From positions 1 to 47,396 of IMG/VR virus record IMGVR_UViG_3300035228_001740: a stretch of DNA of 47,396 nucleotides; one strand, given 5' to 3'. Below are positions 35,034 through 39,825 of this stretch, piece after piece. A program made the translations under genes and the position numbers. The notes below the pieces were generated by a model that was given only the letters and a program-made list of their open reading frames with translations, made no database searches and had not been told where the DNA came from. The stretch comes from a virus. Position 1 is the first letter of the stretch; every line of letters starts with the position of its first letter.

Positions 35034-35079
35034 AAAAGGGGCGCTGCTTCTAAATGCAGATCTTTTGTACTCCCCTTTA
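35034..35079 (-). other. structured spacer between tRNAs, possible terminator or processing hairpin
   Basis: On the minus strand AAAGGGG (35070-35076 region) can pair with CCCCTTTT next to tRNA-Leu, enclosing an inner CTGC/GCAG hairpin. The GC stem followed by TTTT could act as a weak terminator, or as a cleavage guide for tRNA processing. No tRNA can be folded from it. Confidence 0.4.
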
Positions 35080-35152
35080 AGCCACTCACAGGACTTGAAC
35101 CTGCGACCTGAGCTTTACAAAAGCCCTGCTCTACCAGCTGAGCTAGAGTGGC
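35080..35152 (-). tRNA. tRNA-Thr (anticodon UGU)
   Basis: The acceptor GCCACTC/GAGTGGC, D-arm AGCTCAGCTGGTAGAGCA, anticodon stem GGGCT/AGCTC with loop TTTGTAA (anticodon TGT) and T-arm GCAGGTTCAAGTCCTGT all pair. CCA is not encoded. It begins one base after the stop of cpeT, so it is likely processed from the same transcript. Confidence 0.93.
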
Positions 35153-35153
35153 A

Positions 35154-35675
35154 TTATTTTACAAAAGTGAATTGACCATGTGTACTGCCCCAAACCTGTT
35201 GATTTGTTTCAGGATCAAATCCTTTATCTTCTACATTATACCACCCATTACCCAAAATTGCAGAATTTTCAAGATATGTATTGTTTTCACCTTGTTTTAC
35301 GATACAATTACATCCTTCCTGAATTTTACCTACGTAAGAATTATTTTCCCACTTAAATATTGTATCACATCCTTCTTTATATGTCAAATGATTTTCGTTA
35401 AAATTCTCATTTAATTTTTGAAATCCACGAAACGATATTTTATTTGGATGATCAAAATTTTTCACGATAATACTATTATCTTTTTCTGATATATGAATAA
35501 AAAATTGACGATATGGCGTTAAAGTTTTATTAAAGTATGCTTGCTCTCCATAAAAAATATTATCAGTAATTTTTTTATGTTGTACTACAATATATGCATA
35601 TCGAGAAGGATAGGTAAATGCTTGTATTTTATTATTAAATTTACCTTCAAACCATTCTAAAAAAGTTTCAATCAT
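35154..35675 (-). CDS. cpeT: CpeT/CpcT-type phycobilin lyase-like protein
   Basis: This is a host-derived auxiliary metabolic gene. T-type lyases attach phycobilin to a cysteine of phycobiliproteins or, in phage versions, may handle bilins in other ways. The 173-residue protein has the family pattern: FLEWFEGKFNNKIQAF at the start, TYKEGCDTIFKWENNSYVGK in the middle (98-117), CNCIVKQGENNTYL (122-135), and the diagnostic GFDPETNQQVWGSTHGQF near the end. Length fits the family. The start overlaps the upstream gene by 8 bases and the stop is one base from tRNA-Thr. It strongly points to a cyanobacterial host with phycobilisomes or relics of them. Confidence 0.9.
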   Translation of the reverse strand: MIETFLEWFEGKFNNKIQAFTYPSRYAYIVVQHKKITDNIFYGEQAYFNKTLTPYRQFFIHISEKDNSIIVKNFDHPNKISFRGFQKLNENFNENHLTYKEGCDTIFKWENNSYVGKIQEGCNCIVKQGENNTYLENSAILGNGWYNVEDKGFDPETNQQVWGSTHGQFTFVK

Positions 35676-35937
35676 CTTGTGGTAATAATTGTGGATCGTT
35701 TATTGCAATGTCAAATACTAATGGATGACATTCTTCTTCAATTAAATATGAAGAATATAGATATAAATCATCCATATCCCAATCTTTTCCTTCTAATGCT
35801 TCAGTTTGAATCGAAGGATGATCTTGGATTATGGGCGGCAACTCGTCAAATGTATAAGGAATATTTTGAATGAAATACATTCTTACCACATTCCCTTCTA
35901 AAAAACAATACCTTTGTGAGAGAATATATGGAGTCAT
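35668..35937 (-). CDS. hypothetical acidic protein (89 aa)
   Basis: The 89-residue acidic protein starts MTPYILSQRYCFLEGNVV, with a C-terminal DPQLLPQDD. It overlaps cpeT by 8 bases, so the two are coupled, and a late-type promoter box lies 21 bases upstream. No family is recognised. A role linked to CpeT is possible only by position. Confidence 0.6.
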   Translation of the reverse strand: MTPYILSQRYCFLEGNVVRMYFIQNIPYTFDELPPIIQDHPSIQTEALEGKDWDMDDLYLYSSYLIEEECHPLVFDIAINDPQLLPQDD

Positions 35938-35957
35938 TTAACTTTTGCAGTCTGAAA

Positions 35958-35965
35958 TATTTATT
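35958..35965 (-). promoter_or_regulatory. possible late promoter box
   Basis: AATAAATA on the minus strand fits NATAAATA and lies 21 bases before the ATG of gene 35668-35937. Its TAA is the stop codon of the upstream oxygenase gene. Confidence 0.45.
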
Positions 35966-36599
35966 CTTCTTTTAAATAATCATATTCCGAGACAGATATG
36001 TTTGATATCGAATCATGCATTCCAAATATCCCATTTGGTAATATATTAAATGCAATAGAGTGTCTGTTTGTATTGGTCTTATTGAGAGAAACTTGGTGTA
36101 CTAAATGACTTGGAAAAAGTAATAACGATCCTTTTGCTGGTTCAAAAATTATTTCATTTGAATTGTCAATTTCTACCTCATCTTCACGTTGATCTAATAC
36201 AATTTGACTCAATATTGGTTTATGAAATAAAATAGGATTTGTATAATTAGCAAAATACAAACAACCGGACCAAAAAGAATTGCAATGACTATGTTTATTT
36301 GACATGCCACCTGGAGGAGTCAGGGTAGACCATGAACCCATGATTTTAAAATCACATGTTTTTCGTACTGTGAGTGTATTATATGCAAACTCAGTAAATG
36401 TAGACTCTATTGTTTTTTTTAGTTCTGGAAAATATTTTCCTAAAACATTACGTTCGTTTGATCGATATGATTTTACTTCCGTTGTTTTTTTATAGTATTC
36501 AAGTTTTTCACTTACCTCTGCCAACTTCACACAATTTTTTTCTGACAAAAAATTTTCCTGTTTTGTGATAAGTATTGGGAAAATTCCTAAAGTATCCAT
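35961..36599 (-). CDS. 2OG-Fe(II) oxygenase, TIGR02466-type
   Basis: The 212-residue protein starts with the typical IFP (GIFPILITK) opening of this family. NKHSHCNSFWSGCLYFANY gives the metal histidines (H103/H105) and the SG-x-x-YF strand. GSLLLFPSHLVHQV gives the distal His (H168), and NRHSIAFNILP gives the 2-oxoglutarate Arg (R179) and the FN ending. This type is common in cyanophages; substrates are unknown. It lies directly after tRNA-Leu(UAA) and is probably read through from the tRNA promoter at 36784-36812. It is separate from the three oxygenases near the fibre genes. Confidence 0.85.
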   Translation of the reverse strand: MDTLGIFPILITKQENFLSEKNCVKLAEVSEKLEYYKKTTEVKSYRSNERNVLGKYFPELKKTIESTFTEFAYNTLTVRKTCDFKIMGSWSTLTPPGGMSNKHSHCNSFWSGCLYFANYTNPILFHKPILSQIVLDQREDEVEIDNSNEIIFEPAKGSLLLFPSHLVHQVSLNKTNTNRHSIAFNILPNGIFGMHDSISNISVSEYDYLKEE

Positions 36600-36615
36600 A
36601 ATTACAAATTAACAA

Positions 36616-36699
36616 TGCGAGAAGGGGGACTTGAACCCCCACGAGATTGCTCTCAACAGATTTTAAGTCTGGTGCGTCTACCGATTCCGCCACACTCGC
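36616..36699 (-). tRNA. tRNA-Leu (anticodon UAA)
   Basis: A class II tRNA: acceptor GCGAGTG against TTCTCGC with one mismatch and one wobble, D-arm GGCGGAATCGGTAGACGC, anticodon stem CAGA/TCTG with loop CTTAAAA (anticodon TAA), long variable arm, and T-arm GGGGGTTCAAGTCCCCC. CCA is not encoded. Confidence 0.92.
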
Positions 36700-36702
36700 A
36701 GA

Positions 36703-36775
36703 TGCTTCCTGAGAGGATCGAACTCTCCTTAGGCAAATTATGAGTTTGCTGCATTCACCAGATTGCTAAGGAAGC
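36703..36775 (-). tRNA. tRNA-Met (anticodon CAU)
   Basis: Acceptor GCTTCCT/AGGAAGC, a short D-stem GCA/TGC, anticodon stem GCAAA/TTTGC with loop CTCATAA (anticodon CAT) and T-arm GAGAGTTCGATCCTCTC fold well. Anticodon CAT could also belong to tRNA-Ile2 after lysidine modification; elongator Met is my preferred call. It is the first product of the promoter at 36784-36812. Confidence 0.85.
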
Positions 36776-36783
36776 TTCACTAC

Positions 36784-36812
36784 ATTATATCACACAAGTA
36801 GACCTTTGTCAC
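36784..36812 (-). promoter_or_regulatory. sigma70-like promoter of the tRNA/oxygenase unit
   Basis: The minus strand reads GTGACA (36807-36812), a 17-base spacer and TATAAT (36784-36789), 11/12 matches to consensus. The first tRNA begins 9 bases after the -10, so it starts nearly at the mature tRNA end. It overlaps the end of the glutaredoxin gene. Confidence 0.75.
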
Positions 36813-37026
36813 TCATGTAATGAAGTGTATCATGCATGTTACCAAGATGCTTGGCACCAATAGCAACCTGAGGATAAGTTGCTTCAGATCCAAACTCTGC
36901 CTCAAATGCTCTTTGAGTAAAGTGCTCGTTCAGTTTATACTCTAGAAATTCTCCACCTAAAGATTTAAGTAGTGAGGTCATACGCTCACACTCTTGACTG
37001 CCGTTAGAATAAATTACTGCTTGCAT
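36790..37026 (-). CDS. glutaredoxin-like protein
   Basis: The 78-residue thioredoxin-fold protein starts with strand MQAVIYSNGSQECERMTSLL. The usual CxxC is replaced by SQEC (S10-C13), leaving only the second cysteine. The cis-Pro loop TYPQVAIG (50-57) and the following GNMHDTL fit glutaredoxins. Phage glutaredoxins usually supply electrons to ribonucleotide reductase, but loss of the first Cys would prevent the normal dithiol cycle, so a monothiol or binding role is more likely. It overlaps the upstream gene by 13 bases. Confidence 0.8.
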   Translation of the reverse strand: MQAVIYSNGSQECERMTSLLKSLGGEFLEYKLNEHFTQRAFEAEFGSEATYPQVAIGAKHLGNMHDTLHYMSDKGLLV

Positions 37027-37217
37027 GGGGGTTCTTTATATGTGATAGTGATTTGTTTGTATACTTCATCTCTGTTGTCGCTGTTATAAACATGACATCG
37101 TTCGATTTCAGCATCTAATATATTTACAATATTATCCAGTTGCCATTCAACCGCATACTTCTTGAATCCATCATCCATCCAAGATTTATTAGATCCTGGT
37201 GTGTTAAAATCATCCAT
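37014..37217 (-). CDS. hypothetical protein (67 aa)
   Basis: The 67-residue protein (MDDFNTPGSNKSWMDDGFKK) has a helical middle and basic end. It starts in a TAATG overlap with the purS stop and overlaps the glutaredoxin start by 13 bases. Its function is unknown. Confidence 0.6.
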   Translation of the reverse strand: MDDFNTPGSNKSWMDDGFKKYAVEWQLDNIVNILDAEIERCHVYNSDNRDEVYKQITITYKEPPCKQ

Positions 37218-37492
37218 TATTCAATACCTGGTGGAAAAGTGTCAATCTCAGTCAATTCATAGTCCCAGTCTTCCATGACTGTATTAGCAAGGAATCTATC
37301 AGATAGCATTTCAAGTTCCTTCTCAGCATACTCTCTGCTCTCTGCTTCCAACCATACATCAATCACCTTACCAAGTCTAAGTTTCTTGATATTGAGTTCT
37401 GACAATCTCTTACATGCATCTCTTACAGCATTACCAGGAGAGTCATCAACCTGTGATCGTAGACGGATGAATACTAATGCTTTAAATTTCAT
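37217..37492 (-). CDS. purS: PurS, phosphoribosylformylglycinamidine synthase subunit
   Basis: The 91-residue protein has the PurS fold pattern: a first strand MKFKALVFIRLRSQVDDSPG, helix AVRDACKRLSELN, strand KKLRLGKVIDVWLEAES, helix, and the signature LANTVMEDWDYEL. PurS is the small subunit that lets PurL and PurQ pass ammonia to FGAR in purine synthesis. Cyanophages carry it, with other pur genes, to boost nucleotide supply. PurL/PurQ are not in this window, so host subunits are the likely partners. It is part of the early-type operon downstream of the 38701-38729 promoter. Confidence 0.88.
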   Translation of the reverse strand: MKFKALVFIRLRSQVDDSPGNAVRDACKRLSELNIKKLRLGKVIDVWLEAESREYAEKELEMLSDRFLANTVMEDWDYELTEIDTFPPGIE

Positions 37493-37631
37493 TTTTAGAT
37501 TTTATCCAGCATGGTTTACATAACGAATTTTTGTATCTTTTCTCGGACTGGACATAGCATCCAACCTGAGGACATTCATTCGCTGGTGTCATTTTACCAC
37601 ATCCAACGCATTTTGTCTCCCACATCTTCAT
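37482..37631 (-). CDS. zinc-ribbon-like mini-protein (49 aa)
   Basis: The ATG at 37629-37631 opens a 49-residue protein with Cys pairs CVGC (8-11) and CKPC (38-41) plus C20 and C25, a pattern expected for a zinc ribbon. It overlaps the upstream gene as ATGA and purS by 11 bases. Small zinc-ribbon proteins may bind nucleic acid or protein partners; no specific function can be given. Confidence 0.65.
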   Translation of the reverse strand: MKMWETKCVGCGKMTPANECPQVGCYVQSEKRYKNSLCKPCWIKSKNEI

Positions 37632-37927
37632 AATGTTCTCTCAAGTCTATTCGTTGCTTGGTCTGGAAAATCTCTTGGTCTGCTATCAGTAGCATTATCA
37701 GTCTTAGGAGAACCTTCATTCGCCTTCATAGTATGCTGATAATTAGGTCTTGGATATCTAATACAGAATGGATCAGGCATCCAATAGGTTACTTGCCATT
37801 CTTGTTCAGGACATAATTCAAGGTGCTTCTCTACACTATGGGAGAAAATACCAATTTGAATGTATCCATCGTGACTGACACATCTACCATTGCCAATGTC
37901 AACTAGGAATAGCATCTTACTACTCAT
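37628..37927 (-). CDS. hypothetical protein (99 aa)
   Basis: The N-terminal two thirds look folded (MSSKMLFLVDIGNGRCVSHD; later WQVTYWMPDPFCIRYPR) and the C-terminal 35 residues are Ser/Asp/Arg-rich and probably disordered. ATGA overlaps exist at both ends, so it is part of a tightly coupled operon. No family is recognised. Confidence 0.65.
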   Translation of the reverse strand: MSSKMLFLVDIGNGRCVSHDGYIQIGIFSHSVEKHLELCPEQEWQVTYWMPDPFCIRYPRPNYQHTMKANEGSPKTDNATDSRPRDFPDQATNRLERTL

Positions 37928-38055
37928 AGCACTTCTTGCTCTGGGTTGAGATTTTCGACAAATTGCACTGGATCCTTTTCAGACTTGTGTACCCAATGAT
38001 AGCGCATCATCTCGTAAATAGGGTCCCACATGGGGATACAGACATAATCCTTCAT
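37924..38055 (-). CDS. hypothetical small protein (43 aa)
   Basis: The ATG at 38053-38055 gives MKDYVCIPMWDPIYEMMRYH, ending NLNPEQEVL. Both ends use ATGA overlaps with neighbours, which supports translation. It is rich in Met and Trp. The function is unknown. Confidence 0.6.
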   Translation of the reverse strand: MKDYVCIPMWDPIYEMMRYHWVHKSEKDPVQFVENLNPEQEVL

Positions 38056-38156
38056 GTATGCCTCGAAGCAAGTTCTTTGAGTTCCTTTGCTGTGAGTTTA
38101 TTCAACTGCTCTGTGAAGTGATCTAGCAGTAATTGTTTATATTCTTTCTTAGTCAT
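38052..38156 (-). CDS. hypothetical small helical protein (34 aa)
   Basis: The ATG at 38154-38156 opens only 34 codons (MTKKEYKQLLLDHFTEQL), a charged amphipathic helix. It fills the gap between two coupled genes with an ATGA overlap on one side and an 8-base overlap on the other. It is short but consistent with the operon layout. Confidence 0.5.
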   Translation of the reverse strand: MTKKEYKQLLLDHFTEQLNKLTAKELKELASRHT

Positions 38157-38325
38157 GATATTGTTTAATTAATCGTGCAACTTGTTTCCTATCAGTTCCT
38201 TCAGGGGCATTATTCAAACATCGTAAAATACACTCTTTATCACTGATAGTAGGTTTAATAGTAAACCCCCATTTGTCAACTTCACCACCAACAGGTGCTT
38301 CGCATGGGTCAAATTCATGTGGCAT
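38149..38325 (-). CDS. hypothetical protein (58 aa)
   Basis: I chose the ATG at 38323-38325 (MPHEFDPCEAPVGGEVDKWG) because it forms TAATG with the upstream stop; a codon 18 bases earlier is possible. The C-terminal half reads like a small helical domain (SDKECILRCLNNAPEGTDRK). No family is recognised. Confidence 0.6.
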   Translation of the reverse strand: MPHEFDPCEAPVGGEVDKWGFTIKPTISDKECILRCLNNAPEGTDRKQVARLIKQYHD

Positions 38326-38639
38326 TAGTCTCGCTGTCTCCAATCACTAGGTTTATCTTGCTGAAACCAATCTTTAATATCATCAGCATCAGTAAATCCC
38401 TTTTTATGGTTGGATGGATCGGGATCTCCTAAACCCATCCTATTCAGAAAATCGTCTGTGCTACCCTCTTCAATCTGTTGTGTTATTTGGCGTCTTGCCA
38501 TCTTCAACATTTCATTGGCAGATGTATTTGCCTTAGCAAGTTTATTTGCCCAGATCATATCAGACAATTTTACTTCTTCACCATTAGCAATACATTTACA
38601 AATAAATTCCAGTCGTAGTCTGTATTGTGTAGATAACAT
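38325..38639 (-). CDS. hypothetical protein (104 aa), first gene of early-type operon
   Basis: The start is ATG 38637-38639 (MLSTQYRLRLEFICKCIANG); a TTG 12 bases upstream is less likely because AAGGA would sit too close to it. The N-terminal 65 residues are helical and charged (DMIWANKLAKANTSANEML). The C-terminus is acidic and likely disordered. This pattern is familiar from T4-like cyanophages, but its function is not known. Confidence 0.68.
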   Translation of the reverse strand: MLSTQYRLRLEFICKCIANGEEVKLSDMIWANKLAKANTSANEMLKMARRQITQQIEEGSTDDFLNRMGLGDPDPSNHKKGFTDADDIKDWFQQDKPSDWRQRD

Positions 38640-38700
38640 ACTCTCACTCAATTTCCTTAAGTATTTAGAGATACTATAACCTTTGAACCCTTACAGAGTC

Positions 38701-38729
38701 ATCCTACTAGGATATTTGAGTTTTGTCAA
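38701..38729 (-). promoter_or_regulatory. sigma70-like early promoter
   Basis: TTGACA (38724-38729), a 17-base spacer and TAGGAT (38701-38706; four of six consensus matches) lie on the minus strand just after the stop of the needle-like gene and 62 bases before the ATG of the 104-aa gene. A second -10-like TATAGT lies around 38673-38678. It would switch transcription from late structural to early genes. Confidence 0.6.
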
Positions 38730-38730
38730 G

Positions 38731-39825
38731 TTAATTCAAGAAGATTGTTTTACCTGTCATAGTAACTGCTGCTTTACCTATAATATTAATATTAGTACTG
38801 CTTATTACTGTTGGACCAACTGCTTTTACATTTACAAAAGATGCAGCATTGATATCTAAAGATCCTGATGTTGATGTGCCCAATTTCATTCCATATGCTG
38901 CTGGAGGATCGCCATCAGCATTGACACTTTTACCTGTTACAGTTAATTTCTTTATTCCACCAACTCTATCAATATCATCGCCAGTTAAGACTCTTGCAGA
39001 TCCACCTCGTGTTGCATTAAATAAGAAATGACCAGTATCAGAAGTGATTTGATAATTTCCAGTAACTCTCTGTAAGTAATTACCAGTAGCAACGTTATTA
39101 ATATCACCAATAGTATTAATAGATGCTGATGCACCAATCTGATCTTTCTGATTGACTGAAAACTCTCCACTTCCATCAATATAGAAACCGCCACTAGTTG
39201 TAAATCTAGTAAATGAGGTGTCAGCATTAAAATCGGTGGCAACTAAATTAACTTTACCTTGACCTTCACCTGCTTCAAAATTAATTGCTTCTCCAGATTT
39301 TAAAGTTAATGTATTCAGTGCATTAATTGTAACGTTATCTCCTTTCAATCCAACATCACCACCTTGTGATTCAATAGCAACATCACCTTCTACGTAAATA
39401 GAGAACGGAGCGGATTTTTTAACACCAGCACCAGATTCTTTAGAACCTTCTTGTTCAGACTCATCATCATTTCCACGAACATGTAGATTATATGTGTCAG
39501 TTTTTTCGTGATGATCTTTTGCATGGATTACAACTTTGCCTCCACAACCTGATTGTCCAGGTTTACCTGTTGCTAATATAATATTACCATTGACATCAAA
39601 ATGGAACATAGACTGACCATTAGTCAGGATAAATCCTGTAGTGCTATCTTCATTCTTATAGGAACCCATCGTCCAACCATGTTTTTTCGCTATAACATGG
39701 AAATCATCATTAGTAAACTGACCTTCTTCTAACTTATCAGATCCTTCCGGTCTAGCAGCACCTTTAGTTTGTAATTTTTTCTGACTATCACTCTGCTGGT
39801 GAGTGGTTGCATTTTCTATTGACAT
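38731..39825 (-). CDS. baseplate hub needle-like protein (gp5 C-terminal-like beta-helix)
   Basis: The start is ATG 39823-39825 (MSIENATTHQQ), in TAATG with the previous stop; the residues upstream come from a TTG and are not used. It has 364 residues. After a soluble N-terminal part (HVIAKKHGWTMGSYKNED), the rest is a long run of short beta repeats such as FSIYVEGDVAIESQGGDVGL, then NVTINALNTLTLKSG and similar, ending TVISSTNINIIGKAAV. This is typical of VgrG/gp5-type beta-prism spikes. In T4 the gp5 C-terminal needle is on the same chain as the OB domain; here it is a separate gene next to the OB protein. Confidence 0.7.
   Translation of the reverse strand: MSIENATTHQQSDSQKKLQTKGAARPEGSDKLEEGQFTNDDFHVIAKKHGWTMGSYKNEDSTTGFILTNGQSMFHFDVNGNIILATGKPGQSGCGGKVVIHAKDHHEKTDTYNLHVRGNDDESEQEGSKESGAGVKKSAPFSIYVEGDVAIESQGGDVGLKGDNVTINALNTLTLKSGEAINFEAGEGQGKVNLVATDFNADTSFTRFTTSGGFYIDGSGEFSVNQKDQIGASASINTIGDINNVATGNYLQRVTGNYQITSDTGHFLFNATRGGSARVLTGDDIDRVGGIKKLTVTGKSVNADGDPPAAYGMKLGTSTSGSLDINAASFVNVKAVGPTVISSTNINIIGKAAVTMTGKTIFLN

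Noticed and set aside
36508-36693. 61-codon open frame starting MAESVDAPDLKSVESN
   Set aside because: It lies on top of tRNA-Leu(UAA) and is a well-known type of false protein translated from tRNA-Leu genes.
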